DNA of 64,000 nucleotides from Cristatella mucedo (taxonomy: Eukaryota; Bryozoa; Phylactolaemata; Cristatellidae): the NCBI GenBank assembly GCA_009760855.2, contig WPIO01000062.1:1958001-2022000 (forward strand), written 5' to 3'. Positions 41,791-52,600 of the stretch are shown one piece after another; position 1 is the stretch's first letter; each line of letters begins with the position of its first letter. The translations under genes and the position numbers were made by a program. The notes under the pieces were generated by a model. That model saw nothing but the letters and a program-made list of their open reading frames with translations, was not told the DNA's origin and searched no databases.

Positions 41791-44700
41791 CTGAAAGAAA
41801 AGACCTGCCGTTGCTGCAGGCGCGGCGGCCATTGCAGGCTGCAGGTTTTCTTGAAACTGGGTGCTTTAAAAATAAATAAATACATACATTGCACTGCATT
41901 GCCCCTGCATTGAACATGACAAGCGAAGCAACAGCTGAAACGAAGGGTATCGTCACCAGTTCGACTGAGGCAAGATGTGAGCACCGGTCAACTTTCACAA
42001 GCTATGAACCAGCACGATTGCTCTCGCATCGGTACGCATCTGCTGCAATAAGTGCTGACGCAAGTTGAGCAGAGACAACTCGGGAGACTTTCAGAGCACG
42101 CTCTCTGTGGCAACGATTTTACCTACTACGATACGTACCAGAAATTGAAAATGTGTCTCCATCATGGGGCGACATCTGCAAAAACAGAAAAGAGTTATTT
42201 GACCAGCGTCGCAGCAAGTCTCACGCTAGGCCTAGAAGTAATGCAAAGCCAGCGAGCAAGGGGCTACGGTGGTGGTCAGCCCAATGTCAGCGAGGTTGCC
42301 CACTGCCTGCGGAATCATGTGATGCGTGGATTCCGTCTTGCAAAAAAGCGCTGGATTTTCACCGACGTCATGCAATGTAGGCAGCAGCGTCACTGCAAAG
42401 TTTATTATCAGGCTGCAAAATAAAATATCCAGCCCATTTGCTGGGCCTGGGCCTATTCCGTGGGCAGCACGCTAAGCTCCAGCTACCGGCGATGCCTCAT
42501 TCCTAACCGGAGAGCAAAACAACCGCCGCCGGGTAGCACAAAGGGAGACTTAATTGTTCTCACAGACACACAACACACACGCACACCACTCTTGCCCAGT
42601 AAAAGCACCGTAAGCAAGCTATTCTCTCATCTGCAGTAATGAAAATCGCTTGCTGCTCGGTAGGAAAGTTAGAGATCAGTGGGCTGCACGATCGCGACAA
42701 AGGCACGGTAAAGCTGCCGCCCCCAAAGCAAGTTAAGACGAGTGGCCAACGACAGTACATCAAAAGCTTGTCCCGGTCACCGGCTGATGCAGCCAGGAAA
42801 TCGCTGAGGGCCAGGCTGCACTTTTAACCCGCTAAGGGGTGTGCTGCACTTCAACCTGATAAGGGGAGAGCTGCACTTTTAACCCGCTTAAAGGGAGGGC
42901 TGCACTTTTAACTTGCTAGAGCCAGGGGGCCAAGCGGCTGGGGCAGACCACTTCTGGGACGTACAGCCACACATTAGGGAGGGGGCGGGTAGGCCTCACT
43001 GCTACGTGCCGACTCCCCCCCCCCGGGGGGGGGAGTCGGCCTCGTGCCACATGGATGCAAGCAGTGACTGCTTGCATCGTGGGCAGCAGTGAGTGCAGCA
43101 CTGGCTGGATGGGGGAGGGGAGGAGGTGAGGTTCATGCTGGACACCGACCAGTGGCCAACGAGTGGCCAGCGCTGCCGCTGAAAGAAGCTCGGCTCGGCA
43201 CGCGGGCGGTACGCGAGCCTACTTGTGCTGTCGCGGCGGCAGCAAAGAGGAGGCTACTTGCTTGGATGCAGAGGTCTCGACAGTGGTGCACGCGGCCGTG
43301 CCAGGCGTGGCCCGTCTCGCAGCGAGCGAGCGGCGCCTCCGAGGCGTCGGCCGTCGCCGCTGAAGCGGAGCTAGCCTTTCTGACATCGAACGCCACAAGG
43401 CGGCCAGCTGTGGACGCGGACACGAAGTGCACGCCGTTCCCACAACACGTCGCCCACGTCTCGCCGCGGGCACCTCCGCTGCCGCCGCCTCCTGCGTCGG
43501 AGACCTTCAGGTGAAGCGCCGCTCGGCGGGTGCTCCTCGAGTCGACGAGCACGGCTCCCGCCGACAGCGTCGAGCAGAGCGCCAGTGTGTGCGGAGCGAT
43601 GCTCAGTATGGCCGCCAGTGGCTCGGCTTCGAGACGACTTCCGGCGCTCTCTACACGCACGGGATGCAGACACGCCGGTGAGCGTTAGAAAGTGGGTGCC
43701 TCGCTGATGTAACGCTATTTTTATCGTCACGTGAACCGAGCAGGGCCGCACACACGCGCACACAAGTCGCAAAAATCCTCAACAGTATGGCTGCTGTGGC
43801 TGTAAATTCGTCCGGGTAAGAATAAGAAGGGTTTCTACGATGCCAGGCATACTAAAGTTATGAGCAGCATGGGAAAATATTTACTGACAGCCTAAAAACA
43901 AACACATATGCTGCTGGCATGTATGTATTTTGTCTGACGTCGTCCCACTACGATTCCTTTATGGCCCCCCTTTGACTGAACAGGCTTATTAGAGGCCACA
44001 AGCTTCCGGAATGTCTCTTCTGCTAGAGCACATACCAATGAACGAGAGTTTTACTGAAAAAGTCGGTTACCAGTGTAGGCTGCACATCTGCCAGTGGAGA
44101 TCGCTCTCAAGACGTTCTATGGGGTTCAAATCACACGACTGGCTGGGAAATTACACCGGCACCAAAGAACGATTCGTCAAAAAGCACCGTACTCAAGTAT
44201 TTGTTGGTCAAGCAAGTTGGATTTCAGAGCTCAAATACTCTGCTCGAGGGTCGTTACATTTGGCGGCAAGCTGGCGACCCTGTGCACCCTGCCAGGCCAG
44301 TGAAGTGCTATTTGACGAACCCTTGTTATATGTCGTACACTAAATGCAATAAATATTTTCACATGCTTTGCATAACTTCAGTATGCATGGCATCATAGAA
44401 AACCCTCTCGTGAGTATAAACATACATAATCACACGTGCATGCACACATGTCGACTCAGATGCATGCACCATCTCGAATGCGCAAGCATGTTAACTCGAG
44501 CACAACAATATCGGCGAGGTCGACTAAACTGACCACCGAACCCATACAGTTCCAATTCTGATATATAAAAAACGTTACTACAACCAGCTGTAGTCATGCA
44601 AAGTATATAAAATTAGCTTGCGTACCACATAAGCAAAGTTTCCCTAAAAGTATTATTTTCCAGAGCTAAAATGAAGGTACTCTCGCCACAATAAGCAATA

Positions 44701-46131
44701 ACCTGTCTGAGCACCTCGAGCATAGATGGAACAAAGCATTTGCAAACGTCTAGTCTTATCGTTCTCGAAAAACGACCTGCAAACTTGAGTAAAGTGGTTC
44801 TTTAGATGTGCTACAACCCGTCTGAGCCGCGAGCCTTCTACTTTCCATCACCCCAGTGACACTCAGAAGGATTCAGGTCTCAAGATTGATACAGGCCACT
44901 CCATTAGTGCAAAGGTCCCTAACTAAATTAAACAGCATAGTTGCTCATCTAAGTCTATGCCTATTCGTATCTATGCCTATTCGTATCCTTACCAGCTTCC
45001 CAGCAGCAGCAGCAGTATGCAGGCTTTTGAGTATGATGCGACACCAGGGGTGAAGTGATCACTAAAGCTTCACTCTGTATCACTCGGTCCTTGTGGGTGT
45101 AGTGACATGTGGGCTGACAGCCGGCTCTCTTTGCATTATTGATCATGGCCATCTTCTTCAGGTTTTACCCCATCGAAGTCTTACCAATTCGGAATACTAT
45201 AGCAATTGCTATCAATTGAAACAGGATCTGTTCATTATTTGTCCCAGTGTTGCATTCCTAAAAGCTTGGCATTACGATTTGTATGCGAGTACAACCAGTT
45301 TAGCCCTAATTAAGGGGTGCTTTGACAAACAGTTAGGTGCTACAGCTGGTAATCAAATTGACATCCTATACAGAACTGCTTACGAAATAAAGTGTATGTA
45401 CATAGGCATACATTGCTCCTCAGATAAGTAGACACGTGCATAAGTGCGCACGTGTATTCAGTGGACAAGAGGAAAGCAGTAGCTAGGATCGACCGAAACT
45501 TCAAATATACAGACCTGATGTTACAAGAAGCTCAGCTTTACAATCAGCCTCCAGATGCTGTATTGTCACCTGTGACAGCAAAGTGCCTCGTATCAAATTC
45601 TTGCACGGGTCAATGCAGAACTGAGTGGGTTGTCTGCAATTTGTCCCAGTAAAGGGTATCACAACACTGAAAGCTTGATTGAACGTATCAAAGGACTCAA
45701 ATGATCTGACTCAGCATCGTCCAACAAGTAAAAATGTAATGCCATTGCACAGCTGGACAGGCCGTGCATGACACCGTTCTATTTCTAGATGGGCTCGCCT
45801 TTTCTACAACAGTTACAGAAGTGAGGTCAACACTGAGCCCAACTTAGTTCTGTTAGTTTGCACCGGTGGCAGATTGAAGCAGAACATCGGCAAATATAGT
45901 GTTAGCATATTTTATATGCCGTTGGAATAAACATGCCGGCCGTAACGAATGTAGCCCACGATGCAGACAAACCAGCCTACTACAGCGTTACCACAATGTG
46001 AAGGATACGTGCTTTGGAAGGGACCGCTGAACGTCGTTGCCTTCCGGATAACGTCAGTATCGTGCTCTTGCACCTCGGGAAGCTGCCACGCTATTACGTC
46101 GCTGCTTCCACCTTCACTTACAAAGAGTAAC
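41540..46131 (-). CDS. WD-repeat protein, Nup43-like, partial model
   Basis: Four minus-strand exons encode beta-propeller (WD40) blades. The best family match I can name is Nup43, a seven-bladed subunit of the nuclear pore Y-complex. The support is: a first blade SSDVIAWQLPEV where Nup43 has YISLWSI; the run HDGDTFSISG-LDSMVRLYSL matching QQHVVATGGQDGMLSIWDV; and NHMWHPTIENMITSSDSDGG followed by LQCWKYK matching the HFHPSNPEHLFTCSEDGSLWHWD blade. The first exon, one or more middle exons (about 40-60 residues) and the C-terminal exon are not placed. The gene lies convergent to dlg. WD repeats are easy to confuse between families, so the WD call is firmer than the Nup43 call. Confidence 0.55.
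42139..42175 (-). CDS. Nup43-like 37-nt micro-exon
   Basis: The acceptor (ttctgtttttgcag) and donor (CTG|GTACGT) are both strong. It reads MSPHDGDTFSIS plus one base. Joined to the next exon this gives DTFSISGLDSMVRLYSL, a clean WD strand pair, which supports both exons at once. Confidence 0.6.
42816..42925. repeat. Four-unit tandem repeat, 27-29 bp
   Basis: Units begin ctgcacttttaac or ctgcacttcaac at 42816, 42844, 42871 and 42900, each followed by a purine run (aaggggt, aagggga, aaaggga). It lies in an intron of the Nup43-like gene. Confidence 0.85.
43008..43078. repeat. Perfect palindrome followed by a hairpin
   Basis: Positions 43008-43040 read GCCGACT, ten C, nine G, AGTCGGC, an almost loop-free palindrome. 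Positions 43054-43064 and 43068-43078 form an 11-bp hairpin around TGA (gatgcaagcag / ctgcttgcatc). Confidence 0.88.
43223..43650 (-). CDS. Nup43-like exon, WD blades, GC-rich
   Basis: The acceptor is gtgcgtgtag and the proposed donor is CAA|GTAGGC. The 142-codon frame contains ILSIAPHTLALCSTLSAGAV, a Gly-rich loop, then GNGVHFVSASTAGRLVAFDV with the typical end of a WD blade, and HAWHGRVHHCRDLCIQASSL. It is much more GC-rich than the other exons of this gene. The 3' border is uncertain. Confidence 0.5.
43775..44345 (-). mobile_element. Tc1/mariner-like transposon remnant
   Basis: Reversed, 44155-44085 reads PSQSCDLNPIERLESDLHW. This is the end of the Tc1/mariner transposase catalytic core, where the motif is S-P-D-L-N-P-I-E-x-x-W and carries a catalytic Asp. 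The rest is interrupted by stops. Related remnants lie at 37690 and 22050. Confidence 0.65.
44346..45990. other. Intergenic or intronic, no gene assigned
   Basis: The 66-codon plus frame at 45452-45652 follows a plausible acceptor (cgcacgtgtattcag) but matches nothing I know. The rest is AT-rich with no motif. Confidence 0.4.
45992..46131 (-). CDS. Nup43-like exon, first WD blade
   Basis: On the minus strand the acceptor is cgtttag and the donor is TGTG|GTAACG. It reads LLFVSEGGSSDVIAWQLPEV, then QEHDTDVIRKATTFSGPF. It ends in phase 1, which the next exon completes as Glu. Confidence 0.5.
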
Positions 46132-46249
46132 CTAAACGAGTAGCAAGTGATGAGATTACAGTGCAGCAGAGCATATGACACTGGTTCATGTAGTCACTGG
46201 TTGACCATGTCAGCTGCGAAATCAAGCCTGCTTAATTTACAAAACGCAA

Positions 46250-46480
46250 CATTGCCTGCTGAGACAAGGATACCACAGCCAAGCTGATCGACGCATTTGT
46301 AACATCCTACTACTGGCTGGCCTTCCCGCTTGTCCAATAGGAGCTTACAGTTGGCTCAGAATATTTCCTACCAACTGACGTGACGACATCCTCTGACTTG
46401 ATGACATTAGAAACGAAGCTAAACACCTACCTGCTTCTGCCAGCATTTGCTGAACGTCGGCATCTCGAATATTCCTTGTA
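46250..46480 (+). mobile_element. LINE A plus-strand fragment
   Basis: gagacaaggataccacagcc, cgacgcatttgtaacatcct and ccgacatcct-like blocks correspond to the [16 protein letters not shown] and LPTGIITS regions of the copy at 35162. Confidence 0.6.
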
Positions 46481-46861
46481 TTTTTAACGAGCGGGAAAAA
46501 AAGCAGCAAAGAAGGTGGCACACACACCTTGGCCTCGAGTTAATTTACAATGTGCTAAAAAAAGAAAATGCTCGAAACAAGTAGATTCCTTGAAGGATCG
46601 TTCTTTGTTTTACACGGTTTATTGCCACCGACACGATCAGTGGAAGAAATTTCAGTCTAGAACGCATGGGCGGATTGCTTATGAATCAGCTGCGCATGAG
46701 CGGTTTGCAGCAGGCATGCTACCTTCCAGACAGACAGCCTGCAGGCCATTTGCCTGAGCATTTCGGTCGGCTTCTTTTTCTGCTATACAAGGGACACACA
46801 AGAGAGAACTTAATTGATTTGCCGTAGTCAGGTTTCGTGCCTCGCCTGCCTAAGGGGATAC

Positions 46862-47045
46862 GGGTTAGCTGATTTAACAGCCTCGTTCTTACATAGCGGC
46901 AAACGAGCTTTATCGACTAGCTATGACGACCTCTCGCAGCAGGCAATAAAGGATCGCCCACTCTGCAGGACTCGAACGCACCAGGACCAGAGTCGCACAA
47001 AGCGAGCACACCACAGGCTCTTGAGCTACGACCCAGGGGCTGGGG
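46862..47045 (-). mobile_element. SINE-like reversed fragment
   Basis: It runs gctgatttaacagcctcgtt, then gaaggatcgccc-like (aaggatcgcccactctgcag) and gactcgaacgcaccag with a B-box-like core. It parallels 55085-55262. Confidence 0.5.
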
Positions 47046-48560
47046 TGCTCGGTTCGCTCAAGCCCCCCCCCCTCCTCCCCTCGTAGAGAGCAGTGGAGCA
47101 GTCGGCAAATTTGAGCTGGGGCACGTAGACCAGCAGTCAGACAAGCGGCAGGTAGTCAACCGTGAGCGCCCACATCCCAAGTTCAAGGTCGACCAAGCTC
47201 CGCACATCTTTCGAGCCGTGCGAAGCAGCTGCAACAAGGCTCGAAGGATGTGCGCAATGATAGCATGTGCGACGCTCTGTGTCTTCTTAGTCATCGAGCA
47301 GCTGCGAGCAGGCGTGGCCTTCTTTGGAGATGCGAAGCTTTTGGTGCAATGACTTTTTGTACCGCAGCCAATTGCGCACACTCCAAGCGAATAAAAAACA
47401 AGTGGCAGAAGGAGATGCGCAATATTTTCTTTTTACCTTGTGCCACTCACGTATTGAGCTCTGAGCAAGGGCTGCTCATGCAAAACCCCGGCACACATGT
47501 GAAAATCTCTCTCCTCAGTAAGGCCCTGAAATTGAAAGAAAGACAGCAGGACTTGACTATATGGGGCGAAAATTATGTTTCCATTGACCACAGTAGCAAA
47601 AACCAAACGACCTAGTCGAGTCAGCTGTGAGAGGCAGGCAGGTCTACCGGAAGTGTAGCAAGGATGTTGTGGTAAAGGGCACGAGGTATTTATTAAACAC
47701 ATCCTTCGACCTCGAGCCACTTACATTGAGCATTTCCATTAAACCAGTCTCTTAGCAGGCTAAATGATTCATTTTAAAGACATGCCTAACATCAATCAAT
47801 AAGCAGAAGTGCTCACAGTCGGTGCTTGATTGCGATATTCATATGTGCAATCTGAATAGAGAATTGAGTTTGCATAGGTAACAAATAGTGAGAATGCAAG
47901 GCAATAATAAACATTAAGCATCTAAAACAAGTCAGGAATTTAAAACGGTCGAGCAGGCAACTAATGCATGCAGGTGGTTTGAGAGCCTTGAATCCATTCA
48001 CGCGATCAAACTGCATATCTTCACATTCACTATTCATACGTCCACACTCAACACACTGCACACTTGTGCCCTTGGGCTCGCCTTGGCAAAAACAAAGGTG
48101 CTCTTTCCTGCAGAAGCTTAAGAAAAGGAGCAGTCTTTTTTGTCTTCCTGGACCACAGAAAAAATAGCGATGTATTAGTACACATACGCACACGCATGCT
48201 CACGCACGCACGTGTATGCACACACATTACATACACAAGCCACTCTCCCGAAAAATCGACGCATCGCAGTTTAATGGACTGTCGGCTAATACTAGAACAC
48301 AGGATTCGCGACAGCTAGCAATATTTGCTATAACTTGTGCATGCTGCCACGTTGGTTTGGCTACTACGTGAGAAAAACCTGCTTTTTTTTGTTAGCACCA
48401 TCAGGATATGGTGAAGTATGATTTTTCTGGATGTGCCGAAGGTTTGCTTCTCAAAAAATGCACCACGCCGATGTGCCGGGCACTTCTACAGGAATGGTCA
48501 GGTTCGAGACATCCGGTTTTGTGCATGCGTATCTTTATATCTAGCAACATATACGTAGAC
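47046..48560. other. No gene recognised
   Basis: Frames up to 126 codons lack motifs and splice partners. It could contain the 5' exon of the Nup43-like gene or the 3' end of the TMEM94-like gene, but neither is visible. Confidence 0.4.
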
Positions 48561-48565
48561 CACAC

Positions 48566-48699
48566 CTGGTTCGAGACTATGAACGAAATAGTCAGATAAG
48601 TTGGAGCAAGAAACCAGCCAACTGCACTGTTTGATGAAAAAAGCCGTATACAACTACAGAAGTCTTGGCAAATACCCGAAACGTCAAATACTTGAAGAT
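48566..48699 (-). CDS. Possible further membrane-protein exon
   Basis: On the minus strand an acceptor (gatatatgcag) and a donor (ACCAG|GTGTGG) bound 134 nt. One frame reads RLFSSNSAVGWFLAPTYLTI; another begins KYLTFRVFAKTSVVVYGFFH and meets a stop. Either could be a membrane helix of the TMEM94-like protein. The phase does not settle which. Confidence 0.22.
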
Positions 48700-49471
48700 C
48701 TGCATATATCAATAAGTTTCCATTGGTATTATGAGAAGTTGGTACAATGTAGTACATTTGTACATGTAGTATTAAAGTATTGCCGTATTGATAAATACTA
48801 ATATATATATATGGATAATAACAATAACATATAATATCCATAATAGGTACTTAATAATTAAGTATAGATACGATCTTAAATCTCGATAAGATCAGCATTG
48901 ACATGTAGTACATTTAGCAAACTAAGAGAGTTATGGCTGCCCAGTCCCTGTAGGCCTGAGGAGAGGGTTTCACTACCTACCCATACAGTGCCGACTTCTT
49001 CCGGCTCGTTTTGGCACCTAGTCAAATATATCTACAAGTTCACCACTCGAGAAGCACGACGAAAGGACGACTGCAGGCAATGAAATTGGCCTTGGCAACT
49101 TCATGAAATTGGCCTTCGCAACTGAGATGTTGAGCGGACTCGTAAAATCGGCCACAGAATGGCGAGCTGCGATCAACAGGTGTTCATCTTGGATTCTGAC
49201 GCTAATTTTCTCAGAACCTTCCTCTTGGGTACTTCCTTGTTGATAAAGTTAATTTCACTTCCAGACCAAGGTTGCAAATACTCTGCTTCAAACATAACTG
49301 AACACTAGATCTGCTTAAGAATCATAACTCGAGATGGTGAAGCAGCCATTGCCCGTAGCAATGTTCGGTCTGCTTTGGGGCTGAGCTCTCAACGTTCAGC
49401 ATACAGGCTTATAGCAATCTATATGCTACTCCTGCCATTCAAGCCTGCAATGTCTCAACTAACAAGGAAAC

Positions 49472-49659
49472 TTTAGCAAAGGAGACGATTGGCTTGAAAC
49501 AGAGTAGTAAGTTGGAAAAACACGACAAAAACAGCAAGCAGGTGTCCAGACATTTAGTGTCTCCGTCACGAATGAACTGGTGTATCTGTGTGACTGTAGC
49601 CATGAGCACGGTGAAGAGACAAAACAACAGTTTATCCACCACCAGGTACGGAACTTTAT
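49472..49659 (-). CDS. TMEM94-like exon, two transmembrane segments
   Basis: The acceptor is tattctcgtag and the donor is AAA|GTTTCC, which is weak. It reads YLVVDKLLFCLFTVLMATVT, then QIHQFIRDGDTKCLDTCLLF and LSCFSNLLLCFKPIVSF. Two hydrophobic helices flank a short polar loop, matching the paired helices in the C-terminal half of TMEM94. Confidence 0.6.
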
Positions 49660-52600
49660 CTACGAGAATACTCTAGTCATTGGCTTTATCGTGTATTTAC
49701 TTACTTTCCAGATGCAGTAGATACTACAGCAGTTGGATAAACGTTTACGTGGCATGGAAACCCACGTGATTTTGCTCGAAAACAGCCATTCACAATTCAA
49801 AGCTATACTCAGAGAGTTCAAGACTCATTTGCAGTTACTCCTGTGCCCAATTAAACATCCATTTCAACTGTCATGATGCAAGACTTTCATTAGCATATTT
49901 CTGGTATGTGTACACAGCATGCTGTTTCGTAGATGGTTAATGATCTGTTCTCAGCCGACATCACTAACTTTTTTAGAACATCTCAACGGCCAAAGTGGGA
50001 ACAGCCCAAAGATAGTAAAGAGGGCATCATAAGAAGTTAGACTAATGCATGGCCTACCTCTTCCTCGGCATCTTCTGTCAGAAGTCGATCCGGTGCAGCT
50101 AGCATTAACACTTCATTCCCTCCAAAAGTGTCGCTAGTACCAATGCCAAGATCTAGAAAAGTGACTTTGATGCTGCTTCGAGAGAACACAGTCAAGGCTC
50201 TAACGGCTACAATTATAATGCCCAGCCAGGCTGGTGATGAAACCTGTGTACACGATGTCAACAAACGAAAGCAACAGCTGATTTAGTCCACTCCCACATG
50301 CAACCCATTGCCTGTTAGATCTACAGAAGCAAATACCAAACAGAGGTTTACCAAAATAGGCATGCATGGGTTGTTTTTCTGTAACCCACTGCAAGCAGTC
50401 TCTGCCGACAGAATTTCAGCCGAATTAAACAGCATTCAAAAAGTAAATAAGACCGATTGGTACATCGAGCCACACCATACCTGATGCAGCTAACAGAGCC
50501 ACATGCTCTTGACAGCCTAGGGTCAGGTAAAGTAATGATTCAGTCAACTAGGTTTTGGGTGCTACCATGCACAACACAAGTCGTCATTACAAACTCGGAA
50601 GCTTAAAACATAACCGGCCCAAGCTTCCGAGTCCCTGAGAGAAAAACCACGATGATGCAGTTAAAAAAATGCAAAAAAAGCTAGGTGCCAACAAATGAGC
50701 ATTGAACTGCCATAGATTGCTGCTGACAAAGCAGACACTCGTCCAATCTGATAGTTTGTCACTAAAAATAGGGCGACCAATAACAAAATGCATGATCTCT
50801 AAACGCTAAACTGCAAGCTCTGCCAGCAGCTACTGTACGAGCTACTTACATTTAGTTTCGACCCAGTCCATGGCTTTCACAGGATGCAACAACTCAAACA
50901 TATGCAAGGAGTCATATCTGCAAAACCAAGATAACTACATGAACATGCTTGCTTGCGATGCAAAATTAGAGCGATAGAAACCAGGCAGCGACATAACACT
51001 ATAGAATACCAAAATATAATACAAAATAAGCTGACAGAAATAGAATACCAAATATCAACAGAAGACATAAGTATAAAAAATACCACAAACACAAGTTGAG
51101 GATAATCAAAGTTGGACCAATCTTTTGTAGCATACGATGACAGAGGACTTGTTATGGCGAGTATGCTCCATATCCTCAAAGGAGGTAACAGCATGGCAAG
51201 GTGAAACACAATAACAGCACACATCAGCTCATCGTTACTTAAGTATCTTGGATAGTGCTCACTAAGCCAATAGAGCAGATCAAGACCAGTTGAACCCTTC
51301 GATCCCTTTCTTAGTCACTCTAGACCTCTTCATGCCGGTCTCTCTCGTCTTATTCGAATGAGGCAGTTTAGACGTTTGCCAAAGCAGATCACCTTCATCA
51401 CCAACATGATACAGCTTTCTTTTCTCCAATTAAACACCGTGTAAGGCAAGTGGCCATATCCTGTTCCTAAAAACACGCACGATCGCTGGCTCGGCCTCAG
51501 TCAATATTTTACTTTAATATGTCTGTCTATCTCTTTTCCTCTCCTCACGTCTCCCTCCCTCCCGCTTCACATGTCCGTGTCTCTCTTTGTCGGTTAGAGA
51601 ATAAGGTTATCAACATGTATGTGCTATGAAAAACTTTGCAAAGACCAATCGTAAAAATAATGCAGTTTACAAGCGACCAAGAATAGCTACAAGAGATTCA
51701 CCATGCATTGTCATTTTCTATTGCAAGGAGCCAGACTCAGGGCTGGCCACAATTTTCAATTCAGATCGGTCATCTAGAAAACTAGGGATTACAGTTTGAC
51801 AGGCTGGCAAATTTGCACCAGCTCGTGGGCATCGACTCAGCACATGATGTAGAATATGAAAAAAGAGTCGACTGTGGCTTCAATTCCTAAGGGATGCATT
51901 GTGCCGACCTACTACCACGTGTCGATATTAAAAGGAGCAACTTTCACAACTTGCTGTTGTATCCTAAACAACACAAATGCAATATGGAACGCCTGGTAAT
52001 GGCAGGTGTAAATCAATCAGTGAATAATCCTTCTGACAGCAAGGTGCATAATCTGCAATACAAAACGTGTTCAACCGAATTCCATATAATTTTCCTTTGC
52101 ATTGGCGAACCTAAAAATTCTTTTATTAAGCAATTAATACTGCTGCCCTAAGCTGGTACTTAGGAACATCGCATCGAATATTCTCAAGATTATACATTAT
52201 GATAACATGCTTAATCGCCCGATCAAGATCAATAACCAATGCAAGTACAATAAGGATACATATCCAATGTTTGCACTCATTTTCAGAATGCTTACACTAA
52301 TAAATTAGGTCAACTTAATCCGAATATAAGACAGTATCACAACAAGTGGAAGGGTTAATAATAATAATAATAATAATACATTTGTTATAGTGCCCTTAGA
52401 GAACTCAGTCTCTTTCTCAGCACTTTACATATGCTGCAAAAGAAGCACGGTCTAATGGTTAGCGGTTGCATGTTCAATAACAACAAATATAACGTGATTA
52501 AGAGGTGACATGCACAGGGTCGGCATGCAAACATGGTTAGTGGCAGCAGCAACAGTGTCAGCACACATATGCACATAATGGATAAATCACAAAGACCCAC

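Noticed and set aside
42052-42423. 123-codon plus-strand frame
   Set aside because: It is antisense to the strong 37-nt minus-strand exon and its intron, and shows no motif.
45452-45652. Last exon of dlg
   Set aside because: It has an acceptor and an in-phase frame with a stop, but the 66 residues do not resemble the GUK C-terminus.
49705-49802. A TMEM94-like exon (LNCEWLFSSKITW)
   Set aside because: Splice sites look good, but neither end agrees in phase with the neighbouring exons at 50058 and 49659.
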